Position numbers and translations under genes: made by a program. 64,000 nt of DNA from Ailanthus altissimus (Eukaryota > Streptophyta > Magnoliopsida > Sapindales > Simaroubaceae): assembly GCA_946807835.1 (NCBI GenBank), contig OX327695.1:28254501-28318500 (forward strand), in the 5' to 3' direction. Positions 25,270 through 36,244 of this stretch are shown here, piece after piece (within the stretch, counting starts at the first letter, position 1; each line of letters opens with the position of its first letter). The notes under the pieces were generated by a model. It made no database searches, had not been told where the DNA came from, and saw only the letters and a program-made list of their open reading frames with translations.

Positions 25270-27650
25270 CAAATTACCACGTGCATGTATTCTTGTTCAT
25301 TCTTACACACTCACTTTCTAACGAAGGGTTAACACCTTTTATAGTGGTAGATAATTTAAATAATAACTCAAAAATTAACAAAAATAATTTAATATATAAT
25401 AACTCTATATTATAAAAATATATAAATATTATAACTCTCATAATAATAATATTATTATAAATCAATATTTGTAACTCTCTAATATTTAAATATATATATA
25501 TATAACCCCCAAATAATAATAATAATAATATATAAATGTTGTAACTCACACATTTAACCTAAGTTTAATGGTTATTAAAAATATTATAACCATTTATAAT
25601 GATAATACTTTATTACTAATTACTATATGTAAATTATATAATTTATAAAGTATTTTTTAAAAAATTTAAAAACTTTTTCTCCAACAGTCCCCTACAAAAG
25701 ATTTGAAAAGCTTTTATTTATACATATTAATTTTAATATATAAGAAAATATAATGCATAATAAATAATAGAAAAATATATTAGAGCAACATTTTATTATA
25801 TAGTAGGTATAGGTTCTTTTGGACTTGAACTTATACTTAGTGCTATAGAATCCATGTAAAGAACCTGAGCGAATTATGTCTTGAACTCGACCTCTTTGAC
25901 TAAACTTTAACTATAACACATATAATAGTGATAAAGACTTAGTTTTGCGGGTTAATGTGTTAATAGCCTTGCACTCTATCTTGATTCTAGTGAAAGCTCT
26001 AGAAAATAACTCAATTTCTATAGTCACTGCTCATGACTACTCTCACATAGGTGAGTCCTCCAAAGGCATATATGACCCCATGTCTTACAAGAATATTCTC
26101 GTCTCAAACTCGTTAAAGGTAAATACCATTCTTAATACCACACAAAAGAAACATTTTTGCCATAGGAATGAGCGGAAGCATCCTCTAGGATATGTCCTTA
26201 ATATAAGTACTAAATAAGTCACGCAATATAGATTGTTCCCACCCATTGAACCTTCTTTATAGGGTTACCAATCATAGAGATTGAGTTACTTTTATAGGTG
26301 ATTCCCTTATGGGTTTAAGCACACCCCCTCAACAATTTAACAAGACTTTTTTTAAAAGCCTTTTATTGTGAGATTTTATATAATTCCCATTTTATATACA
26401 AATAGGTTTAAACACATTTCTCTCAATAATTTTATAATACTTTTCTCAAAAGTGTTGTATCTATGATTTTTCTCGAAAATTTTTTATTTATGAAATATTT
26501 ATATAATTTTCATTTTATATAGCATGCTAAACGAAACTTTTCAACTGGTTGCATATATCTAATTTGAATTGGTCTTTAACACTTTTTCTTTGAACTTTAT
26601 AAATTTCAAACAAAATTCATTCCTCAAATAAAAGCATTAGCTTGGAACATAAAAATCCTTAATTTCAAAGAAATTATGAAAGAAGAAATATTAACACTTT
26701 TATCTTCCTTTCACTCAACGTTCATTAATTCCTCATATAATTTTGTTTGAAAAAATTTATTAACTTATATATATTTGAAAACCTCCACATTTGAAGAATT
26801 TTGAAACTACTATTTTGCACATAATTTTAAATTGTGATCACAAATAATTAAACTATAATATCACTCAATAAAATAATTCCTTATAAATATGCTTGTAACA
26901 TGCAAATATATAATACACACATTTTATGTGAAGCATTAAGATTATTGCATAGTAGATAAACATTATTAGTTATAGACATTAAACATTGCAATGATTAAAG
27001 CACAACAAGGAAACTCATTTTTTTTTCATCATAAAGTTATAAGAACATTCATATCAATGTTATTGCAATAAATCTATACAAAGGGTAATTTTACAGGGAC
27101 ACTTAAAGCATATGTTGCTATCAATACATGGTAGTGCGCTAGTCTTGTAAAACTTGAGATCTATCATATTAAGTCTCTATTGTCAAAGTTGCTAAAAAAC
27201 ACAATATGAAAAAGTATATATTTTTAAAGAGTATATACATATAATACACATATATAGAACACTTCTTATTTTCCTCATCTCTTATTCACTCCCACACATT
27301 CACTTTCTAATGAAGGATTAGTACCTTTTATAGTGGTAGGTAGTCTAAATATTAACAATTCAAGAATTAATAAGAGTAATTTAATATATAGTAACTCTAT
27401 ATAACAAATATACATAAATAAAATAACTCTCATAATAAAAATATTATTATAAATAAATATTTGTAACTCTTTAATATTTAACATATATATATCCTCTAAA
27501 TAATAATAATATATAAATGTTGTAACTCAACATTTAACTTAAGTTTAATGATTAATAAAAAAATATTATAATCATGTGTAATGATAATATTTTATTATTA
27601 ATTATTATATGTAATTTATAAAGTATTTTAAAAAGTTTTAAAATTTTTTT
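25270..27650 (-). mobile_element. Non-coding LTR element with ~400-bp terminal repeats
   Basis: Direct repeats of about 400 bp (about 25270-25686 and 27272-27650) share the phrases ACACCTTTTATAGTGGTAG, TAATTTAATATATA and GTTGTAACTC. The left copy ends CTCCAACA, that is, TGTTGGAG on the reverse strand, a usual LTR start. The interior of about 1.5 kb has no coding frame, so it looks non-autonomous. A third copy of the repeat and most of the interior recur at 36245-37966 within the second segmental copy. Confidence 0.6.
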
Positions 27651-27651
27651 T

Positions 27652-27680
27652 ATGACCGCAACTTGAGACCTGCATGGGCA
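27652..27680 (+). pseudogene. tRNA-Ile 3'-half relic
   Basis: The stretch ending TTGAGACCTGCATGGGC follows the T arm and acceptor end of the tRNA-Ile gene at 53117-53190 (GTTCGAGACCTGCATGGGC). The 5' half is absent. It abuts the LTR end of the preceding element. A second copy lies at 37970-37997. Confidence 0.55.
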
Positions 27681-28636
27681 AAAAATGCACCTCTTTTTGT
27701 TTTGTCTAGTGTGTATGTGTGTGTTAGTTTTTTTTTGGTTTCATTTTAAATTGTTTAGCCAAAATTTTTTTCCCATGGTTCACGTGATCATCTAGTGCCA
27801 GTAGTTGTGGACTTCAAGACGATGTATTTGCACAAATTTGTTGACGTAAAATTTTTCTACTCAGAAATTATTGATGCCTTGATAAAAGGGCTTTTTTTTT
27901 AAAAAAAAAAAAAAAAGTAAAGGCACATTGTATTAGAAGTAAGCCAAGAATGTGCAAGGGGAACAATAATGATGCTCGTTTTCATTTTTCTGTCTAAGCA
28001 AATTTGGAAAGGGAACAAATGGTGCTCGTTTTCAATTTCTTCTCTTCCAAATTGGGACCTATGTTGATGAATAAAAAGCACCCTAGAAACAAAAGACCTT
28101 TATTTTTTCAGCAAATGATAAGCATATACTGTCAAATTTACTTTTGATTAAAGGGTGGTTTAGACATAGTCTTACAATATTTGTCTCCATTCAAAGCTGG
28201 CTGCCCATAACACATGCCCAAAAGAAAACTACTACCAAATTCAATTTAAGGCTGCAGATTCTGTCTTTTAAACTGAACTTTTATCCTACAAACATAAATA
28301 TATGTAATTGATAATTGATAAAAAAAAATTAATACAAAAATAAATCTTGACTATACATATTTAATATAATATACATATAAAAAATTCTTAAAAATTTAAA
28401 TAAATTCAAACAAGGAGAATATCTTAATTGATGAATGAAACTTGACAGAACCAATAAGATGGCAAGACGCTCGCCCTATACTGTGACCCACCACTCAAGC
28501 CAATAACAGCCGAAAGGAATGACTCCCCAGTTCATAATTTATGTTTTGATCAAACAATTCAGACATGTACGTCACTTTAACATTCTGAGAGATCAATCAC
28601 AAACCCTAGCTCCCCAGCAAGACACTCTTGCATCGG

Positions 28637-28646
28637 CTATATAAAC
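28637..28646 (+). promoter_or_regulatory. TATA box of D14-like gene A
   Basis: CTATATAAAC lies about 100 bp upstream of the start codon, followed by a CT-rich leader (TCTCTTCTCTCTTAACATC). The upstream 200 bp, including CTAGCTCCCCAGCA, are related to the region before pseudogenes B and B', so the ancestral promoter was copied with the gene. Confidence 0.65.
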
Positions 28647-28741
28647 AACACCCTGAGACACACCCGACTCAACACATCTCTTCTCTCTTAACATCATCAA
28701 TCAAATATCTCTTCTCTCTTTAAATCTTTGGCACTCAAGAT

Positions 28742-29623
28742 ATGCAAGGCCAGGAGTTGTTAGACGCTCTCGATGTCAAAGTTATAGGTGAAGGTCCGAC
28801 GAACGTGGTGCTCTCGCATGGAATTGGTACTGAGCAATCAGTTTGGTCACGCATGCTCCCCTACATAACCTTAGTTCAAGGGTTTCGAGTGATCAAATAT
28901 GACCTTATGTGTGCCGGAGCTCGAAGCCCCGCAAATTACGATTTCAATCGGTACAGCAGTCTCGATGGTTACGTGGATGACTTGCTGAACTTTCTAGACT
29001 TCCTTGGCATCCAGAGATGTGCGTTTATTGGTCATTCCTTGTCGGCAATGATAGGAATGTTGGCTGCCATTCGCAGGCCCCAACTTTTTGACAGACTCAT
29101 CCTCATCGGTGCTTCCCCAAGGTAATTTAAATTCAAAATTCTTCGACTTGGGTTCATTTCATTTCAATTTTATGCGTTCAGGTATACAAATGATGGTGAC
29201 TATATTGGCGGAATTGATCCAGCCGACATGGAGGCAGTTTATAGTAGCATGCTGAGTAACTACGAATCATGGGTGCAAGGCTTTGTACCGAGGGCCTTAG
29301 GTGGAGATATGCCTGAGGCGATTCAAGAATTCAGCAGGACCTTGTTCAACATGAGGCCTGACATAGCCGTGCATGTTGCAAGAGTGGCATTTGATGCGGA
29401 TCTAAGGAACCAGCTACACCAAGTCAGGGTTCCAGTTTTTATTCTACAAACCGCAGTTGATCCCTCAGTGCCGCGCTCGGTTGCCGAGTATTTACGAGAG
29501 CATCTCGGCGGCCGCTCCTGGATCGTGCTTTTAAGGCATACGGAAGGACACTTACCTCATCTAAGTGCTCCTTCCGTCGTTGGCCCAGCTATTGAACGTA
29601 TCCTTCGCCAAAGGATTGATTAG
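28742..29623 (+). CDS. DWARF14-like alpha/beta hydrolase (gene A), intact
   Basis: Two exons, 28742-29121 and 29182-29623, joined by a 60-bp GT-AG intron (29122-29181), encode 273 aa, close to the 265-270 aa of D14/KAI2 proteins. The catalytic triad is present: Ser99 in GHSLSAMIG, Asp220 in TAVDPSVP, His250 in [10 protein letters not shown]. The phrases [16 protein letters not shown] and [13 protein letters not shown] match D14 more than KAI2. Family members are strigolactone or karrikin-type receptors and hydrolases that act in nucleus and cytosol with an F-box partner. The HGFG motif reads HGIG (Ile28), a change in a pocket-lining position. The substrate is not inferable. It heads the A-B-A'-B' cluster and is its only intact member. 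Confidence 0.88.
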
Positions 29624-31530
29624 GGCCATGCCCTCATGGAAAATGTAACCAGGGCTCTGCTTTTTGTTTGCTCGATTATGTACAAGTCTCTGATCAATTA
29701 GTGTACAAATCATGATCAATTTGTATATTTATGTATTTTAATTGTTTAATGATCAATTAGTATATATCTGATCACAAGAGAAAGTAAAGTACATGGATTT
29801 GTTTGATCAATTAACTATAAGTGTGCTAGTCATGGATCTAATTATGAAAATAATTAACGTGGTTTTCTATTTTTTTTAGTTTAATTATCTGGAATAGTTG
29901 TCTCTTCACTTCGTATAAATCTTGTGTTAGAATATAGGTGTATCTGTATCATTACTTGTGGTGCTAATTTGGCAAAGAGTATTCTCTGTCCCTGGCTCTG
30001 CACTCTCAAGGTTTTCTAAAACTTTCACTTTGTTTACTTTTTCAAATTTTTAAAAACAATAAATAAAAATATATATTCGTGTTCTTCCTGCTATTTTGGT
30101 TATCTATTTTAGAATTCAGATTGTCTACGTTTACAATTCGCAATAAACTCACTATTTAACAAAAATTACAATCTTATCTTTAATAGAATTTTGAATATAT
30201 GTGTTTATATGTGCATAGAATTTCGAATATATGTGTTTATTTATGCATTTTTATTGTAGAAAGAGTGAAGAAAAAGGGAAAGAGGGGATTCCATCCATTG
30301 ACACTTCTCCTTCGAAACCTCTCTCTTATCTAAAAGGAGAATAACCTTAAAGGCTCTATCACAAGAAGCCACATCTATAATCGTTATTATTCTTTGCATT
30401 CTTGCTACAAAAATATTATTTAATATAGCATTTGAGTTGATTATAATGGCTGATGTAAATGTAAATTCACATTAAATTAAATCACTATAAGTTTGTCTCA
30501 ATTTATGTTTGTCTCATTGATCTTAAATAAGTATGCAGCTCTCAAAGCCTATTATGAATTATATAGAGATTATTTTAACCCAACCCTTTTCAAAACTCAA
30601 TATGTACCAAAGTGAGATTGTTTTTATCCAACGATTTGAGAGATCTTTTTGTTATTCCCAAAAACAAATAATTTGACTCGTGAGTCCAAGGTCCCTCAAA
30701 ATCTAAGGTCAATAATTATATGTCTCAAATCTTAATATTATAATGTTACAAATCAGTACAATATCAACTCTCCATAATTGAGAGGAAATAAACAACCTCC
30801 ACAATTGAAGAAAAATAAACAATATTCTTAAACAAATTAGAAGGACTTTAACTTGACTCAAACGCAACACCTTGACTTGCTAGCACTAACCATTTTACTG
30901 TATGAGTAGTTGGTAATGTTTTTTAAAATTTTTTGTAACAATTATATTATTTTCCTATTCTTCATTTGGTTTTGAGTAAATAAGTACCTAATTTAAATTC
31001 AACTTTTTATATATATGCTTGTTAACTGTCATATATGATTCATCCTAGATTATAGGTAAAGGAGAGGGTTAGGCCCATTGTTTGCTCCCTAGTTTTGAAG
31101 TTTGATTTTTTATCGGCTCCTCTTTGCTGGGAGCAAGTCTAAAATATTTTCGGTAAACATTTTCTCATTCCACTTAAGTTATGTATACTTATCAATTAAT
31201 TATAAAAACTTAATAAATACGGGATTTGAATTGAATGGAATCAGCATTGTATTGACGGCAGTAAAAACTTTTTCTTAAATTTTTTTTTTCCAAATTTGAG
31301 AGAATACACAAGGTCAATCAGTTAGGTACAGACATCTATTCTAGCACTACTTCAAACAGGGTCCCAACACTAACCTAACTATTCTATATCAATATCTTAA
31401 ATATAAAAAATTTAACCTTAGGCTTAATATGTTTTTGTCTCCATTGAAAGCTGTCAGCCCATAACTCAAATAAAAAGGAAATTACTATACAAAATTTAAT
31501 CTAAAGATACATACTACTGGTAACATGTGA
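29624..31530. other. 3' flank and spacer between D14-like A and B
   Basis: No gene is seen. The first 150 bp are the likely 3' UTR of A and match the flank of A' closely. The rest aligns with 38560-40860 in copy II, apart from the TRIM insertion there. From about 31440 the sequence is related to the promoter region of A. Confidence 0.65.
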
Positions 31531-31902
31531 ATGAAACTTGACTGAGCAAATAAGATTGCAAGAAGCTAGTCCTACAGTGACCCTCCACTCGTGCCAGTGA
31601 GAGTCCTAAGGAATCCCTTTGTCCCCAAAGCTAGCTACTGATCATCATATATTTTCTATGAATTTGTACGTAATTCATGCTTGGTCAAAATGTATTATTT
31701 GTTATCTGTGCTTCCATTACCTAATTAAACGCTGATTCCTTTTGCACACTAGACAGACATGTCTGTCACTTGACAGTCATACGGACTAATCGAAACACTA
31801 GCTCCCCAGCACGTTGAACAGCACTAAGACAAACCAAACCTATCATCAACACTCAATATCTTTGCGTCATCACTCAATAACTCTTTACTCTTGGCTCCAA
31901 AT

Positions 31903-32205
31903 TAAAAGGACGGCCAATCTTTATTAGAAGCTCTCCATGTCAGGGTACAAGGTGAAGGTCCGATGAATGTCGTTCTCTCAGACGGACTTGGCACTTAGAA
32001 ATCCGCCTGGAATTGATGCAGCGGATATGAAGGCAATCTTACTGCATAGAGAACTATGAAGCATGGGTACAAGGCCTTGCATCAATGGCAATTAGTGGAG
32101 ATTTGCCTGAGGCTGTTCAAAAACTTAGCAGAACCTTGTTCAATATGAGGCCAGACATATAGGCCTGCATGTCACAAGAGTCGCATTTGGAACTAATATG
32201 CGGCA
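31903..32205 (+). pseudogene. D14-like pseudogene B
   Basis: The start codon is AAG where copy B' has ATG. The frame then follows the family N-terminus (GQSLLEALHVRVQGEGPMNV), but within exon 1 it jumps straight to exon 2 sequence equivalent to GIDPADM, losing the nucleophile Ser and the intron. The oxyanion His of HGxG is Asp. Similarity to A ends soon after the [10 protein letters not shown] equivalent, where a stop follows, so the Asp and His of the triad are missing too. The same internal deletion is present in B', so it predates the segmental duplication. Confidence 0.85.
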
Positions 32206-32354
32206 GGTGTTAATTAATGACTTAAAAAATTAGTTTATTAGGTAATATCTCCTACTAGTTATATATATATATATTAAATTCACTCAATTTCTATTTAAAA
32301 GAGAACGCGATATTAAATCAAACTAATTGATGTGGTTTGTTGTGGTCGTCAGCC

Positions 32355-34760
32355 TAATGTAAGAAATTTAGGAAAAATAATCATTATTCTTCTATAGTAT
32401 TGATTAATGTCTACATATCTTTTTGTGGTTTTAAAAATGATTAAAACTCTTTATTATTAGAAATTTTTTGTTATCTTTTAACATTTTTTATAATTTGATA
32501 ATTTTATTTTTGATAATAAATAACTTAACAGTTTTGTCCTTGAAAAATTGAGAGCAAAAAAAAAAATTGCCATTATAAATTTTTTGTTATCTTCTAACTT
32601 TTTATATGATTTGATAATTTTATCTTTGATAATAAATAATTTAAAAATTTTGCCCCCAAAGAATTGAGAGGAAAAAAGTTTTTTGATATCTTTTAACTTT
32701 TTACATGATTTGATAATTTTATCCTTGAAGTATTGAGAGCAAAAAAATTATTCATTGTGAAATTTTTGTTATCTTTTTTTTTTACATGATTTGATAATCT
32801 ATTCTTAATAATAAATAGTTCGATAGTTTTGTACCTAAAGAATTGAGTATTGTTATCTTTTAATTTTTTTATATAATTTAATAATTTTATCTCTGATAAT
32901 ATATGATTTGATAATTTTGTCCCTGATGAATTGAGAGCACAAAAATATTTGAGTGTAAAGAAATTTAAATTCTTGACTTCTAAGATAAAAACATCAATAT
33001 TCATCGATTGATCAAACTTAAAATTAATTGACATTTTATGAAGACTACTATATATACTCAGTAAATAAATTAGATAAATTATAAATTAAATAGATGTTGG
33101 TACTCAAAATCTTAAATAATAATAAGTCTAAAAGTATTTTAAATAATGTTTAAATCAAATAAATTTACAAAAAATGAGTTTTTTTGGAAACCTGTTACAA
33201 ACATCTTCTCATTTCCTAATTATTCTTAAATTAATTGAAAGAAAATTAAAAAATATTAATAATCATTTTAATTATAAAAAAATAGTTTTTCAACAAAAGT
33301 CAAAAATTATTTTTCATATGTAGTTGTCAATTATCATTTAAAAAAAATTCTACTATAATATATTTTTTCCTTTATTAATAGTTGTAATAATTAAAACTCG
33401 TTTGTGAGCGTAGAAGCATTTAGCATTATTTGTAGTAATTTTTTAATTTAAAAATTGATTAAAATTAATTTTTTTTTAATATAATTTCCAATATTTATTG
33501 TTTACATTTTTTGAAATTTAGAATTCTTTAGGAAAATTTATTTTATCATTTAAAATTAAATAATAAAAGTTCACTTATAAGCCTGAAAATAACTTTATTT
33601 TTAATATGTATTATATTTTACTATTTTTTAATTTAGAAAATTGTAAAATAATTTATTTTTATAAGAATTTTTTAAAATTTAATCTTTAAGTCTTTTGTTG
33701 TACATACTTAATTGAATTTATTATTTATTAAAATATTTTACGCTTATTATTATTTATAATTTTTAATACCAAAATTTATTTAATTTATAGTTTATAATTC
33801 ATCTAATTTATTTATAGGGTATATATATTAATCTTCATAAAATTTCAATTAAGTTTAAGTTTGGTCGAGTGGTGAAGATTTGATAGCTTTTATCTGTGAG
33901 GTTAATGATTCAAATCCTTTTAAACTCATTTCTTTTTTCTTTTGCTCTCAATTCTTGATGGACAAAATTGTCGAGCTATTTATTATTAATGATAAAATTG
34001 TCAAATCATGCAAAAATTTAAAAGATAACAAAAAATTCTTAACAATGAGGGAATTATGGTCTATCAAGCCATTTATTATCAAGGATAAAATTATCAAATC
34101 ATGCAAAAAGTTAAAAAATATCAAAACAATTCCTAATGGCTAAGGTAATTCTTCAGGGACAAAATTGTGGAACTATTTATTATTAAAGTTAAAATTGCCA
34201 AATCGTACAAAAGGGTAAAAGATAACAAAAAATTTCTAACAGTAAAAAGGTTTTGGTCTATCAAGCTATTTATTATCAAAAATAAAATTATCAAATTATA
34301 CAAAAAGTTAAAAGAAAGCAACAAAAATTCCTAACAACAAGGGGTTTTAGTCCTTTTTGAAATCACGGGAGGGTAAGTAGATAATAGTTGATACCAGAAG
34401 GGTAATGGTCATTTTCTCAAGAAATCTAACACTTTTTATAGAGGGAATCATGTGGACATATATATGAGTTTTAATTATTGTAATGAAACTATTAAGTCAT
34501 TTATTATTAAAGATAAAATTATTAAATTATGCAAAAAGTTAAAAGACAATATAAAATTCCTAATAACAGAGGGTTTGGTTTGTGTGAAACACTTTATTAT
34601 CAAAAATAAAATTGTCAAATCATGCAAAATGTTTAAAGATAATATAAAATTTATAATGGCGGGAGAGTTTAGAACTCTTTCTAAACCATATGAGAGTAAG
34701 TGGACATTAGCTGATACTAAAGAAAAAATAATCATTTTCTCAAGAAATTTAACATTTTTT
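32355..34760. repeat. 2.4-kb foldback (long imperfect inverted repeat)
   Basis: The left arm (about 32355-33180) is matched by the reverse complement of the right arm (about 33640-34760). Paired landmarks are GAAAAATAATCATT near 32372 with AATGATTATTTTTTC reversed near 34730; ATTTTATGAAGA near 33034 with TCTTCATAAAATTTC near 33834; and AATAATAATAAGTCTAAAAG near 33117 with the reversed form near 33745. Each arm carries about five diverged tandem units of 80-120 bp around the phrase GATTTGATAATTTTATC. The right arm repeats the outer end twice (near 34370 and 34690). No transposase frame is visible. It could be a foldback transposon, a MULE with long terminal repeats, or an inverted duplication. 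Open frames within it follow the tandem repeat and are not credible genes. Confidence 0.72.
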
Positions 34761-34791
34761 ATCGAGAGAATCATGTGCACATATATATATA

Positions 34792-35609
34792 TGTGTGTTG
34801 GAAAATTAGTGATTCAATAATTTTGGTTGGACAAGAATTGAGAAGAATACTAAAGTAGAAAGTCACAAGAAGTCTAGAACATGTGGGACACATATGGAGA
34901 AGTCTAGGACATGTGGGACACGAAGGGAGAAGCGAAACGGGACTCAAAGACGCAAAGGAAGTGAAGAAAATGCGAGAAGGGCGTATAGGGCTGAGCGCCG
35001 CAGTGCTGGGCACAATTTTGGCCAGCACCCAGGGACGAGCGCCGCAGCGCCAAAGGCATCAGAAGTCCGTTTTTCTTCGGAAGTTTTAGTTTTGAAAATT
35101 TTTGGACTTCCAAAACAAGTAGACTCTTACTCCAACAAGAAATATGGTTACTAGGCACAAAATACATCCTATATAAACACTTGTAAACCCTTGATTTCAA
35201 ATTAAGCATTAAGAGAGACTCTAAGAGGGAGGAAGAACTGGGTAGACACTAAGTGCTTGTGTGCGCTAGGGTGGAACTGTTGTTTGGGTAATCATTGTTC
35301 ATGGTAGAGTAAGGGTTCACTAAACGTTTAGGTCCTTTTAAGGGTTCTTCAAATTGGGTTTCCTTGTAAAATCTCTAGGGAGTTATAATAAGAAAGGCTA
35401 GGATCCTTAGATCCACCGTGGATGTAGGCAATTGGCTGAACCGCGTAAGATTGTGTTGTGCTCTTTTATTTTCTGTTTTGGATTCTTGTTGTTTTTGCTT
35501 GATTGACAAGTTATTCCACTGCGCAAGGAGGTTAGGGTTCTAGGTTGAATCTTGAGTTTTTCGCTTCAACATAACCTCGAGAAGGAGAATGGCGGTTCCT
35601 CCCTCAACA
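34792..35609 (+). mobile_element. Solo LTR, about 818 bp
   Basis: The segment runs from TGTGTGTTGG to CCCTCAACA and can be flanked by ATATA on both sides, though the site is AT-repetitive, so the start could shift by a few bases. Inside are a TATA-like CCTATATAAAC (about 35168) and a GC-rich patch with two copies of GCGCCGCAG (about 34995-35050). Near the end, ATCCACCGTGGATGTAGGCAA and GAACCGCG match, in reverse complement, the LTR at 63422. Open frames on both strands between 34883 and 35209 lie inside the LTR and match no gene family. Confidence 0.7.
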
Positions 35610-35614
35610 ATATA

Positions 35615-36244
35615 TGAATTTTAATTGTCTGTAATGAAGTCTTCAATCTTTAGATCAAATCTGTATGAGTCACTACTTAATGGTGTTAACTTAGCAAGAC
35701 AATTGTTGTCTTTGCACTATAAAATTTTCAAAAGGGAATTTGTTAATTTAATCCCTAAATTATTTTTTACGTATTAGGTCCTTAAATTTTTGAAACATCT
35801 AATTTAGTCTTAACTATTAAAAAAATAACGTTTAAAGTACACTTTTTTTAAGACAATGAGATAAATTTGATCAAATATCCAAAAAAAAAAATGCAATTTA
35901 TATGCTACTCTTTCAACAACATGAGCTAATGAATAACTTTGAAACTTAATAAACAATTTAAGAACTAAATTATCAATTCTCATTAAAGTTCCTCAATTCG
36001 AAACTTTAAAATAATTACCTTTTTTCTTTTGATTGTTTTTCGAATTTATAGGAAAAACTTCATCCTCCTGCAAAAAAAACATACTCTAACGCTCAAGTTA
36101 GTATTTGATCATAAATAAGGTGCTAATGTATGAAAGTGTTTCAAAAATAAGTAAGAGTATGATGAATGAATTGCATTGGGCGTGAAATGTAGAATATAGA
36201 AGATGTATCTGAATAATGAATTGATTGAGTAATGAGCCAATATA
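35615..36244. other. Spacer between solo LTR and duplication copy II
   Basis: AT-rich sequence with no gene or element end that I can support. The first bases continue the host sequence of the foldback's right flank. Confidence 0.5.

Larger units (their letters stand above)
25930..32265. repeat. Segmental duplication copy I (contains D14-like A and B)
   Basis: This block aligns in order with 36245-41625: the LTR-element interior, its right LTR, the tRNA-Ile relic, D14-like A exon 2, the long downstream spacer, and pseudogene B. Copy I alone retains the segment from about 27808 to 29185, which holds the promoter, exon 1 and most of the intron of A. Non-coding parts differ at roughly one base in ten by eye. 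Confidence 0.82.

Noticed and set aside
32693..34820. Several 60-120-codon frames on both strands
   Set aside because: They follow the tandem sub-repeats of the foldback structure and mirror each other, so they are repeat artefacts.
34883..35209. Overlapping open frames on both strands, up to 101 codons
   Set aside because: They lie in the GC-rich patch of a solo LTR, where several frames stay open together by composition. No family is recognised.
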